Origin: Planctomycetota bacterium
GTDB taxonomy: Bacteria; Planctomycetota; MHYJ01; WSZJ01; JACPWG01
NCBI GenBank assembly: GCA_016197205.1
Contig: JACPWG010000060.1
Location: 1-64,000 of the forward strand
Direction: 5' to 3'
DNA: 64,000 bases
Part shown: in pieces, positions 34,207 through 42,785 of the stretch
How the letters are laid out: each line of letters opens with the position of its first letter
Numbering within the stretch: the stretch's first letter is position 1
Notes under the pieces: model-generated
Database searches by the model: none
What the model saw: only the letters and a program-made list of their open reading frames with translations
What the model was told of the DNA's origin: nothing
Made by a program: the position numbers and the translations under genes

Positions 34207-34989
34207 ATGAATCCGACGCTCGCCCCCCTGACTCCGTATGGGCTGGAAGTGCGGGCCGCCGCCGCCCCCTCGGCCGATTTGCGCGACCTCGCTCCCGAGT
34301 CGGTGCACCAGTGGCTCCGCCTCCACCGCGTGGCGCTCTTTCGAGGCTTCCGCGCGCTCGACGAGCCGGCCTTCATCGCCTGCGCCGAACGACTGGGCGA
34401 GCTCCTGCGCTGGGAGTTCGGCTACGTGAACCACCTCCGCGTCGACCCGCACGCGAAGAACTACCTCTTCACGACGAGCGAGGTCCCGCTGCATTGGGAC
34501 GGCGCGTTCGCGGCGCGCGTGCCAAGGTACATTTTTTTTCAATGCCGGGCAGCGCCGGCGGCCGGGGGCGGCGGGGAGACGCTCTTCGCCGAAACCACGC
34601 GGGTGCTGGCGTCCGCGACGCCGGAGGAGCGTAGCCGCTGGGCCGGCGTGGAGGTCACCTATTCCACCGAGAAGGTCGTCCACTACGGCGGCTCGGTGCG
34701 GGTGCCGCTTCTCGGTCGCCACCCGGTCACGCACGAAGAGGTGCTGCGGTTCGCCGAGCCGGTCGTGGATCTGAACCCGGTCCGCCTCGACATCCACGGC
34801 CTGCCGCCCGCGGAGCACGCGGAGTTCCTCGCCTCAATGCGCCGGCGGCTGTATGCGCCCGAGGTCTGCCTCGCCGTGCCGTGGTCGGCCGGGGACTTCC
34901 TGCTCGCGGACAATCATGCGCTCCTGCACGGTCGTCGGGCCTTCGCCGAGGGCGGGGCGCGCGACATCGAGAGGATCAACGTGCTGTGA
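34207..34989 (+). CDS. PvcB-like Fe(II)/2-oxoglutarate oxygenase
   Basis: 260 residues of the TauD/PvcB family. The iron ligands are His96 and Asp98 in PLHWDGAF and a distal His near 241 in LADNHALLHGRRAF, the form typical of PvcB-type partners of isonitrile synthases. PvcB enzymes desaturate or oxidatively decarboxylate the isonitrile amino acid made by PvcA. The start at 34207 is preferred over 34201 because GAGGAGG ends at 34200. It follows the TetR-PvcA gene after 48 bp and overlaps the UbiA gene by 4 bp, so it is part of one operon. Confidence 0.85.
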   Translation: MNPTLAPLTPYGLEVRAAAAPSADLRDLAPESVHQWLRLHRVALFRGFRALDEPAFIACAERLGELLRWEFGYVNHLRVDPHAKNYLFTTSEVPLHWDGAFAARVPRYIFFQCRAAPAAGGGGETLFAETTRVLASATPEERSRWAGVEVTYSTEKVVHYGGSVRVPLLGRHPVTHEEVLRFAEPVVDLNPVRLDIHGLPPAEHAEFLASMRRRLYAPEVCLAVPWSAGDFLLADNHALLHGRRAFAEGGARDIERINVL

Positions 34990-35948
34990 AGCTGAAGGAG
35001 TTCCTGCTCGCAAACCTATGGATCCGGCGGCCGGAGTACTGGCTCGCCGAGGTGCCGATCGTCGCCGTGCCCGTCCTGCTGGCCGCGCCCGGGCCGCGGG
35101 TCTTCGGCGGCGGCTTTCTCTGGGAAGGGGTTGCGCTTTTTTTTCTGCTCTTCCACTACGGGGACATCGTCAACTGCCTGGCGGACCGCGATCGCGACGC
35201 GATCTACAAGACGCACCTCTCGCGTGCCGTGTACACGCTCGGCGTGCGCAACGTGGCGGCGCAGACCGTCGGGACCGCGCTCGCCTCGCTCGCGCTCGCC
35301 GCGCACCTGGCCGCGACGTCCGGCCGCTGGACGCTCCTGGGCCTGGTCGTCTTCGGGCTGTTCCTCGGAGGGGCGTATTCTCTGCCGCCCGTGCACTTCA
35401 AGTCGCGCGGGGTCGGGCAGCTCGTCTGCCTGTGGGCCGTGATCTTCGTCGTGCCGATGGCGCTCGCCGAGCTTTTCGTGAGCGACCGGGTCTCGGGCGG
35501 GCTGCTGGCCGTCGCGGTCGGCTATGCCGCGCTGCAAATGGGGGCGATCCTCGTCAACACGGCGGAGGACTACCCGGAGGACCTGAAATTCGGGATTCGC
35601 ACGACCATCATCGCGCTCGGGCTGCCGCGCGGGATCGGGCTCGCCGCGGGGCTCGCGGCCGCGGGCGGGGCGTGCCTCCTCGCGGCGCTTTCGTGGATGG
35701 CGCGGACGCGCGGGCTGGGCGTGGCCGGCTGGGCCGCATTGGCGCCGCTCGCCGCGTCCTGGCTTTTCGTGACCGTCGACCTCGCGCGGCTGGCGCGGCA
35801 GGTCGCGAGCGCGCCGCTCGAAGAGGGGATCGCGCGCGTGAAGGCGATGGGCCGGCGGGTCCCGGTCTGGGTCACGCTGGACGCCTGGGCGACCTTCGCC
35901 GCCGCCGCGGTCTTTTTTTGGCTCGGTGGCGCCGGAGGGCGGGGATGA
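34986..35948 (+). CDS. UbiA-superfamily prenyltransferase
   Basis: 320 residues with about eight or nine membrane helices. The first Asp-rich motif is NCLADRDRD (N-x3-D-x3-D, about residues 62-70) in HYGDIVNCLADRDRDAIYK, and the second is NTAEDYPED near 189. These bind the Mg-diphosphate of a prenyl donor. UbiA enzymes join prenyl chains to aromatic or other acceptors in the membrane. The GTG start overlaps the oxygenase stop, and the stop overlaps the next ATG, so it is tightly coupled to the isonitrile genes. The acceptor is inferred to be the PvcA/PvcB product. Confidence 0.85.
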   Translation: MKLKEFLLANLWIRRPEYWLAEVPIVAVPVLLAAPGPRVFGGGFLWEGVALFFLLFHYGDIVNCLADRDRDAIYKTHLSRAVYTLGVRNVAAQTVGTALASLALAAHLAATSGRWTLLGLVVFGLFLGGAYSLPPVHFKSRGVGQLVCLWAVIFVVPMALAELFVSDRVSGGLLAVAVGYAALQMGAILVNTAEDYPEDLKFGIRTTIIALGLPRGIGLAAGLAAAGGACLLAALSWMARTRGLGVAGWAALAPLAASWLFVTVDLARLARQVASAPLEEGIARVKAMGRRVPVWVTLDAWATFAAAAVFFWLGGAGGRG

Positions 35949-37111
35949 GAGCGGGGCGCGCGCTCGTGGTCGGCGGCGGGATCGGCGGGCTCGCGGCGGC
36001 GATCGCCCTCGCGCGCTGCGGCTGGAGCGTGGAGGTGCATGAGCAGGGGGACGCGCTGCGGGAGATCGGCGCGGGGCTGACGGTCTGGCCCAACGGCGTG
36101 AAGGCCCTGCGGCGGCTCGGCGTGGAGGACGCGGTGGTCGAGCGCGCCTCGCGGTTCGAGCGCTTCGAGGTCCGGCGCTGGGATGGGCGGCCCATCGGCG
36201 CGAGCGGGGCCGCCGACTACGCGGAGCGTTTCGGCGCGCCGATCCTGTGCGTGCCACGGCCGGACCTGCTCGCCGCCCTTGCGGCGCGGGTCGGGCCAGC
36301 GCGCGTCCACGTGCGCTCGCGCCTCGTGGCGCTCGAGGAGCGGGGCGCGGAGGTGGTGGGGCGATTTGCGGACGGGCGGGAGGCCGCCGCCGACCTCCTG
36401 GTCGGCGCGGACGGTCTGCGTTCGCAGGCGCGCGCCGCGCTTCTGGCGGATGGCCCGGCGCGCTACGTCGGGTACACGTGCTACGCGGCGCTTGCGCGGC
36501 TGGAGCACCCTGCCTTCGACCGGTCGGTCTCGATCGAAACGTGGGGGGCGGGCACCCGCTTCGGCCTGCTCCCCTGCGGGGCCGGGCAGGCCTTTTGGTG
36601 GGCGATCCGGAATGCGCGAGAGGGCGGCGCGGACGGGCGTGATGGCCGCAAGGCCGACGTGCGTCGGCTCGTGGCCGGTTGGCGGGAGCCGGTCCCCGCG
36701 GCGGTCGAGGCGGCTGCGCAGGAGGCGATTTTGCGCATCGACGTTTACGACCGGGACCCGGTGCGGAGCTGGGGTGCGGGTCGTGCAGTGCTGCTCGGCG
36801 ATGCGGCTCATCCGAGCACGCCGAACCTCGGCCAGGGGGCGACCCTGGCGCTCGAAGACGCGCTCGTGCTCGCGGACGCGCTGCGCGCGGCGCCGGACCT
36901 CGCTGCCGGGCTCGCGTCGTACGTCGAACGGCGGCGCGAACGCACGTCACAGGTGGTGCTTCGCGCGCGGCGAATCGGGCGCATGGGCCAACTCGAGGCG
37001 GCGCCCGCAGTCTGGCTCCGGGATCGCTTCGCGGGCGGCGCGCTCTTCCAGCGTCGCATCCTCGGCTGGATCGAGTCCCTCTGCGCCTATGAGCCGCCGG
37101 CGCTGCCGTGA
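35945..37111 (+). CDS. FAD-dependent aromatic-type monooxygenase
   Basis: 388 residues of class A flavin monooxygenase. It has GGGIGGLAAAIALARCGW at the N-terminus (FAD ADP-binding), LLVGADGLRS near residue 155 and the GDAAHPSTPNLGQGATLALED motif near 285. It resembles zeaxanthin epoxidase/salicylate hydroxylase-type enzymes. In this operon it would hydroxylate or epoxidise the prenylated product, for example the prenyl double bond; this is inference. ATGA overlap with the UbiA gene. It is the last gene of the four-gene run; repeat sequence follows. Confidence 0.82.
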   Translation: MRAGRALVVGGGIGGLAAAIALARCGWSVEVHEQGDALREIGAGLTVWPNGVKALRRLGVEDAVVERASRFERFEVRRWDGRPIGASGAADYAERFGAPILCVPRPDLLAALAARVGPARVHVRSRLVALEERGAEVVGRFADGREAAADLLVGADGLRSQARAALLADGPARYVGYTCYAALARLEHPAFDRSVSIETWGAGTRFGLLPCGAGQAFWWAIRNAREGGADGRDGRKADVRRLVAGWREPVPAAVEAAAQEAILRIDVYDRDPVRSWGAGRAVLLGDAAHPSTPNLGQGATLALEDALVLADALRAAPDLAAGLASYVERRRERTSQVVLRARRIGRMGQLEAAPAVWLRDRFAGGALFQRRILGWIESLCAYEPPALP

Positions 37112-37302
37112 GGGGCGCGCCCGTGTGGACGTGCTGCCAGAATGCCGTTGAGCGGCGATTGCCCTCGAGCAAGCGCCCTGGCTCCTGGGGGGGGGGGGGC
37201 CTCCGGCCCATGCGACCCGCCACATGGGCCTCGATGTCCCGCGGAGGGATCCCCGCGCCCCCAGGAATCGTGTGTGGACGTCGTCAACGCTGCGCTAGGG
37301 CG

Positions 37303-37692
37303 ATGGGCCGGCCCTTTCAAGGTGGCTGCGCAGCCCCTTGTTCCAGCGGCAAGTAGGCTGCTCACGTGATCATGCGACTTGAGTGCGCATTGTGGTGCAG
37401 GGCTTCCGCCTTCGCGCGCGGCGCTTCGGTGGACGTGTCCGCCCCGCACCCAGTCGCGCGCGGACAATGAAAAGCACCTCCCCGGTTTCTCCAGGAGCCG
37501 CTCCCGCCCACTCCCAGCTCCGTGTTCTCGACGCCGGTTGCCCCGACGGTGCAGGGCGGAAGCCCTGCACCACAAGGGCTGGTGGCCAGCGGAAAATGGC
37601 AGTGGGACGTTCGCCCGTTCCGAGAGCCGACCCTTGATGCTCCATTTCACAGGAGACGACTCGTGCTTTGCACCTTGAAAGGGCCGGCCCAT
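37303..37692. repeat. Inverted-repeat-bounded element
   Basis: ATGGGCCGGCCCTTTCAAGGT (37303-37323) and ACCTTGAAAGGGCCGGCCCAT (37672-37692) are perfect inverted copies about 350 bp apart. Inside, TGGTGCAGGGCTTCCGC near 37391 and GCGGAAGCCCTGCACCA near 37557 form another pair. The interior carries no gene, as in a small non-autonomous element or two head-to-head copies of one repeat. Confidence 0.6.
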
Positions 37693-37831
37693 GGGCGCGC
37701 GACAAACCGCCCGCCCGCCTTGTCGGCAAGCGGTGGCGGGGCGTCCGCGCAGGAGGGCTTCGCGATCCGGCAGCGGGTGCGCAAGCCGCAGCCGGAGGGC
37801 TTCGCGCTTGGGGACGAGACGTCGCCAGTGA
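37692..37831 (-). pseudogene. Duplicated 3' fragment of an oppF-like gene
   Basis: On the minus strand the segment encodes SPSAKPSGCGLRTRCRIAKP then [20 protein letters not shown]. This is the C-terminal oligopeptide-transporter cysteine region of OppF ([20 protein letters not shown]...) found intact at 41729-41867. It has no ATPase domain and no start, and is joined to repeat words on both sides. Confidence 0.85.
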
Positions 37832-38295
37832 GATATCCGGTTGAGCCTGTAATCCTGTCAGAAAGAGAGCCGACACCCTTGCTCTCGGAAGATCGTGTGT
37901 TCGTAAAGCCGGCGAAGGTCATCCGCGAGGCCTCCGTTTCTCCGTGCTTCCCCAGTGAAAGGTTACAACGAAGCAAGGCATCCTCGCACGGCCGCGGAGG
38001 CCGGTCCATCGGTGCAATCGGGGACCGGACTCGGGCACACTTTGGCTTGCCTGCGCGGCGCGGGGGTCGCTAAAATGGCTGCAATCGCTCGGGCACAGGC
38101 CGGCTACCGTCTAAAGGGGGCGAGTGCCTCACCGCTCGTCCCGACTTCGACCGCGCGCGTCCCGCCAAGGATCCATTCGTCGTCGGTGTTTCTCCTTCGA
38201 CACCCAAATCCGTCGGAAGCTCGAATACGAAATCGGACAACGCGGCGAAGCCAAGCGGGGGTTCGAAGCATCGACCTACGACAAGGGGCTTCCTC

Positions 38296-41200
38296 ATGGT
38301 GTCGCTTGACGACCCTTCGGGGGAGAAGTTCTTCGGCCAGGTGGCCGTTGAGCTGGGGCTGGTCACCCCACAGGAGATCGCTGAGTGCACTGCGCTTCCG
38401 CGGGAGGGAGGAGTCTCCGAGCAGGGTATGGAGGGCCTCCTCGTCCTCAAGGGCTACCTGAGCCAGGCCCAGGTCGAGACGGTCAGGCGTGAGGTGGAGA
38501 GGCGGCAGAGTTCCATTGATTCCCGGGAAGTGCCGCCCGCCCTCTCCCTCGTTGGCCGGATGCTCGGCAAGGGCGAGTATCGCCTCCTGCGCCCCCTGTC
38601 CCAAGGGGGAATCTCACGAATGTACCTTGCGCACCAGCGGAGCGCGGACCGGCCTGTGGTCATCCGCGTGGTGCACAGGAAGTACGCCTGGACACTCGAG
38701 CGTGTGCTGCGTGCCGCCTCCCTTCTCGGCGAACATCCCAACATCGTCCGTGTGTTCGAGGGCGGCCGCGAGACGGACCTGGACTTCCTCGCGACGGAGT
38801 ACGTGCCCGGCGGAGACTGCGAGGCACGAATACGGGACAAGGGTCCCTTCTCTCCCGTGGAAGCGTTAAGGGTCGGACTCGACGTGAGTCGCGCCCTCGC
38901 CGCGGCCCACGAGAAGGGCATTGTCCACCGAAACGTCAAGCCTTCGAATATCCTTCTCGGGAGCGCGAAGCTCGGCGACTTCGACCTGGCGTCCCTGCCG
39001 GGGGATCCGGCCGACGGCGGACCGGTGGCGCACTGCGGCACCCCCGCCTACATGCCGCCTGAGCAGTTCGAGGCGGAAGCGTCGGCCCCTTGGTTCGATA
39101 CACACGCTCTCGGCGTAACACTCTTCCGGATGCTGACCGGCCAGTTCCCCTTTGGGTCCGGAGGCGTCCTCGAGCTGTGCGCACGAAAACGGGTGCCCGC
39201 TCCCGCACCGTCCGCGTTCCGTCCCAGCGTGCCAAAGCGGGTCGACCAGCTCGTCCTGCGGCTCCTGGATCCCGAGCCCACCCATCGACCCAAATCGGGG
39301 GCGGAGGCCGGGTCGTGGATCGAGTTCGCGCTCATCGACCTGGGCGAGCGCGTACTCGATGCCTCGGACCCCGCGTTCGCTCGGGGGGAGTACGCGCGCG
39401 AACTCGATGGCCCGGGCCTCAGGCGGGAGGCGGATGGTCCTACGGGGAGAGCCGGCGGCCTGGGCGAGGAGGCTGTGAGGGAAGTAAAGGGTGCCGGACG
39501 TGCGATCGGTCCGACGAAGACCGGCGGCCTGGGCGAGGAGGGGGACCTGCGCCCCCCGGCGGCCGCCGCTCCCCGCCTCCCCAACGAGCCCAGGACCGAA
39601 ATCGCGCGGTGCGTCCCGCCATCGGTGCGCTCCGCTCCGGACCGCCCACTGCATCCGGCGGATCTGGGCCCGACGAGAAGCGTCGTCCGTGGCGACTACC
39701 TCATCCGCGAGGTCCGACCTCACCCCTCGGACGTCGCTCGATCGCACGACGCGTTTGAAGACCGACGCCCCATCTCGCCAGGGGCTGCCCCGCGCGTCCC
39801 CAACGAGCCCCGGACCGAAATCACCGAACCCGCCCCACCGCCGGCACCCTCAGCGCAGAACCGCCCCCTCCACTTGCACGAAAACGCCCAGTTCACCTTG
39901 TACCGGCCTCGGGTGATCGATGCCGGGCGTTGGCACACGCTGCTCGCCTTTGCGCACCTTTCGGAGAGAGCACCGGACGCGCCCGCGAATGAGCCGGATC
40001 CCGTCGAGGAGGTCGCTCGACAGGCAGCCCAGGTTCTCGGAGCCGACGCCGAACGCTATCAGCAGGCGGCGCAGGATAGCCGACAGGCCGTGCCGTCCGG
40101 GAGCCAGATCACGTTCCTCCCCCATCTCCCGGATTTGGAAATCAATCCGCCCAGCCGCAGCTTCCAATGGATGGAATCCGTGCACCGCGAGGAATTCAGG
40201 CTGCGAGCGCCGGCGACGCTGGAGGGGCGGACGGTCCGAGGGCGATTGAGCGTCTTCCTGGGAAGCCTGCTCCTCGCCGAGTTCTCGCTGTCGATCCGCG
40301 TGAATTCGGGAGACGCCGGGAGCGGGAAGCGGCCGGGCCCCTTGCAGCGGGACGCGATGCGCCCCTATCGGCGGATCTTCGCCTCCTACTCCCGCAGGGA
40401 CGTGTCCATCGTGGAGCAGTTCGAGCGGTTCGCTCGTGGCGTCGGAGACGAATACCTGCGCGATCTCGTCCACCTTCGGACCGGGGAGGTTTGGGACGAT
40501 CGGCTCAAGGGCATGATCGAGCAAGCGGACGTTTTCCAGCTTTTCTGGTCCCGCAACTCGATGGGTTCTCCCTACGTTCGGATGGAATGGGAACATGCCC
40601 TGGGGCTGAACCGACTTCACTTCATACGTCCGGTGTACTGGGAGGATCCGTTGCCGGCGGACCCCGCGCGCGACCTTCCCCCCGATTGCCTTCGGCAACT
40701 TCATTTTGAGCGGCTGGCGGTCGGATGGGACGCCCCGCCGGCGTCCCGAAGTACCCGGGAAACCGGGGCCGCCCCCAGGCCGGAGGCGGAAATCAGTTCC
40801 GGCAAGAGGGCGGGGGTGTCAGCGGAGGAACTAGCGGCGGCACGCGCGGCCAACGCCGCGGCGTTGGCCGCGTGCGCGAGAGATGCGTCGGCCCCGGAGG
40901 CGCTCGACGGGGAGATGCTCTTCGAGGACTCAGACTTGACGGTCCCGGAGGAGGAAGCGACGGCCGTGGCGCGTGGCTCTGCGCCGCCCCACGAGGATCC
41001 GGAGACTGCGCCCTCGAGCGCCGGCGAAGAGACGACTGACCTCACGACTGAACCGCTGATCATCGCCGAGGCTGGCTTCGGGGCCGGTGCGGCGGCGGAG
41101 GAAGACACAGGGTGCGAGGTCGAGACGACACGGCCGCCTGTCACCCGGCAGCCGCCGGCTGTCGTTGCTTCCTCGCGTACCCCATCCGCACCCTTCCCGC

Positions 41201-41391
41201 AAGGCCTGCCCGCGATGCCCAGGGCACCTGCGGCCGGTGCATCGCGGAGGCCCTTGGGTCTCGAACCGCCGTTTCCCGGAGAGGAGGATCGAGCGGCGGC
41301 TCGGGCAGGGTGCAGACCGCACCGCCTCCTCGTCCTCGGGCTCGTGGTCGCCTCGCTGCTGGCGTTCTACTTCTTCGTTCTTCGTCGGTGA
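38296..41391 (+). CDS. Degenerate protein kinase-TIR domain membrane protein
   Basis: 1031 residues. An N-terminal helical domain (FFGQVAVELGLVTPQEIAEC) precedes a Ser/Thr-kinase fold (about 90-345). Catalytic residues are altered: strand-3 Lys becomes Arg (VVIRVV), HRD becomes HRN (HRNVKPSN, about 211) and DFG becomes DFD (about 227). It is probably a pseudokinase. A repetitive linker with two PNEPRTEI motifs follows. A domain at about 525-675 (HENAQFTLYRPR...VHREEFRLRAP) is of a type I know from bacterial TIR proteins. A TIR domain at about 690-800 (RRIFASYSRRD, SPYVRMEWEHAL with the putative catalytic Glu) and one C-terminal membrane helix complete it. It may be an NAD-consuming or signalling immune protein. 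Confidence 0.75.
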   Translation: MVSLDDPSGEKFFGQVAVELGLVTPQEIAECTALPREGGVSEQGMEGLLVLKGYLSQAQVETVRREVERRQSSIDSREVPPALSLVGRMLGKGEYRLLRPLSQGGISRMYLAHQRSADRPVVIRVVHRKYAWTLERVLRAASLLGEHPNIVRVFEGGRETDLDFLATEYVPGGDCEARIRDKGPFSPVEALRVGLDVSRALAAAHEKGIVHRNVKPSNILLGSAKLGDFDLASLPGDPADGGPVAHCGTPAYMPPEQFEAEASAPWFDTHALGVTLFRMLTGQFPFGSGGVLELCARKRVPAPAPSAFRPSVPKRVDQLVLRLLDPEPTHRPKSGAEAGSWIEFALIDLGERVLDASDPAFARGEYARELDGPGLRREADGPTGRAGGLGEEAVREVKGAGRAIGPTKTGGLGEEGDLRPPAAAAPRLPNEPRTEIARCVPPSVRSAPDRPLHPADLGPTRSVVRGDYLIREVRPHPSDVARSHDAFEDRRPISPGAAPRVPNEPRTEITEPAPPPAPSAQNRPLHLHENAQFTLYRPRVIDAGRWHTLLAFAHLSERAPDAPANEPDPVEEVARQAAQVLGADAERYQQAAQDSRQAVPSGSQITFLPHLPDLEINPPSRSFQWMESVHREEFRLRAPATLEGRTVRGRLSVFLGSLLLAEFSLSIRVNSGDAGSGKRPGPLQRDAMRPYRRIFASYSRRDVSIVEQFERFARGVGDEYLRDLVHLRTGEVWDDRLKGMIEQADVFQLFWSRNSMGSPYVRMEWEHALGLNRLHFIRPVYWEDPLPADPARDLPPDCLRQLHFERLAVGWDAPPASRSTRETGAAPRPEAEISSGKRAGVSAEELAAARAANAAALAACARDASAPEALDGEMLFEDSDLTVPEEEATAVARGSAPPHEDPETAPSSAGEETTDLTTEPLIIAEAGFGAGAAAEEDTGCEVETTRPPVTRQPPAVVASSRTPSAPFPQGLPAMPRAPAAGASRRPLGLEPPFPGEEDRAAARAGCRPHRLLVLGLVVASLLAFYFFVLRR

Positions 41392-41714
41392 ACGCGAAGC
41401 TTCTCCCGGTCGCATCGCGCGGAGCCATAGCGGTGGGGAGCCACCAGACCGAGGTCCGGCGGACGACGGCCATCGAATTCGATCCGACGCAGGTGGTGAA
41501 CTGGCGACGTCTCGTCGAGCGGATTTCCTTAGTACCGCCCCACAGAATTGGGTGACCAATTTCCTCGGCGATTTCGGCCGCCTGCTTCGTTGCGCTCGCT
41601 CGACGTGGTTCTCCGTTACTACGCCTCGCTCGCGCGCCTCGCGGGCGGCCGAACTTGCCTTCGGCTATGGGTCACCGACTTCCGTGGAGCGGTACTTCGA
41701 GCTCGAGCCTCGGC
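41392..41714. other. Convergent intergenic region
   Basis: No gene is recognised. It lies between the stop of the TIR protein gene and the stop of oppF. Words such as CTACGCCTCGCTCGCGCGCC and a near-palindrome AATTGGGTGACCAATT (about 41545-41562) are present. No clear terminator with a T-run is seen. Confidence 0.35.
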
Positions 41715-42785
41715 CTACACCCACGGGCACGCGACGAATCGCCCGCCGCCTTTGCCGGCGAGCGGGGGCGGGGCGTCGGCGCAGGAGGGCTTCGCGATCG
41801 GGCAGCGGGTGCGGAAGCCGCAGCCGGAGGGCTTCGCCATCGGCGAGGGGACGTCGCCGGTGAGGAAGATCCGATTCGCGCGGTCGCGTTCGGGGTTGGG
41901 GAGCGGCACGGCGGAGAGGAGGGCGCGCGTGTAGGGGTGGAGCGGTCGGTAGTACACCTCGTCGGCGGGGCCAAGCTCCACCAGGCTCCCCAGGTACATC
42001 ACGGCGATGCGGTTCGAGATGTGCTTCACGACCGAGAGGTCGTGGGCGACGAAGAGGTACGAGAGGCCGAACTCTTCCTGCAGGTCCTGGAGGAGGTTGA
42101 TGACCTGGGCCTGGATGGAGACGTCGAGCGCGCTCACGGGTTCGTCGGCGACGATCAGCCGCGGGCTCGTGGCGAGAGCGCGCGCGATCCCGATGCGCTG
42201 GCGCTGGCCGCCGCTGAATTCGTGCGGGTAACGCGTCGCCTGCTCGCGGCCGAGGCCGACCTTTTCCAGCAGCCACGCCACGCGCTCCTGCCGCTCCGCG
42301 CGCGTCATCGGCGTGTGGATCGCGAGCGGCTCCTCGACGATCCGGCCCACGGTGAAGCGGGGATTCAGCGAGGCATAGGGGTCCTGGAAGATCATCTGGA
42401 TGTTCGAGCGAAACGGGCGCATTCGCTTGGGGGAGAGGGTGGCGAGGTCGACGGCATCCTTGCCGGCGCCGCGGTGGAAAAGGATGCGGCCGCTCACCTG
42501 GACGCTCGGCGCGGTCACATGCAGGATGTTTACGATCGCCTTGCCGAGGGTCGTCTTCCCGCAGCCCGATTCGCCGACGAGGCCGAGGGTCTCGCCGGCC
42601 GCGAGGGTGAAGGAGACGCCGTCGACGGCCTTCACCTCGCCCGTTTTCAAGAGCAGGAACCCGCCGTACACCGGAAATTGCACTCGCAGGTTTTCGAGCT
42701 CCAGGAGCGGCTCGCCGTGCGCGACGGCGGCGGCGCCCGCGCCTGCCGGGACCCGTGCGGGATCGTGGGTGCTTGCCGCGGTCAT
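41715..42785 (-). CDS. oppF: Oligopeptide ABC transporter ATPase (OppF-like)
   Basis: 356 residues. Walker [11 protein letters not shown]-loop [17 protein letters not shown], signature [16 protein letters not shown], Walker [13 protein letters not shown] and switch His in [10 protein letters not shown] are intact. The C-terminal oligopeptide/dipeptide extension carries four cysteines ([19 protein letters not shown]...FVACPW). With OppD it powers peptide uptake through OppBC. The ATG overlaps the oppD stop by 4 bp. The last 140 bp have a diverged copy at 37692-37831. Confidence 0.92.
   Translation of the reverse strand: MTAASTHDPARVPAGAGAAAVAHGEPLLELENLRVQFPVYGGFLLLKTGEVKAVDGVSFTLAAGETLGLVGESGCGKTTLGKAIVNILHVTAPSVQVSGRILFHRGAGKDAVDLATLSPKRMRPFRSNIQMIFQDPYASLNPRFTVGRIVEEPLAIHTPMTRAERQERVAWLLEKVGLGREQATRYPHEFSGGQRQRIGIARALATSPRLIVADEPVSALDVSIQAQVINLLQDLQEEFGLSYLFVAHDLSVVKHISNRIAVMYLGSLVELGPADEVYYRPLHPYTRALLSAVPLPNPERDRANRIFLTGDVPSPMAKPSGCGFRTRCPIAKPSCADAPPPLAGKGGGRFVACPWV

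Larger units (their letters stand above)
37112..38295. other. Mosaic intergenic region of repeat fragments
   Basis: No intact gene is present. In order there are: a G-run hairpin-like stretch (37170-37260) ending CGCGCCCCCAGG; a 21-base inverted repeat pair (37303-37323 and 37672-37692) enclosing a second inverted pair GTGGTGCAGGGCTTCCGC/GCGGAAGCCCTGCACCAC; a copy of the oppF 3' end (37692-37831); an AACAGGAT-family scrap (37833-37862, TTGAGCCTGTAATCCTGTCA); and a CTCCGTTTCTCCGTGCTTCC scrap near 37935. Confidence 0.65.
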
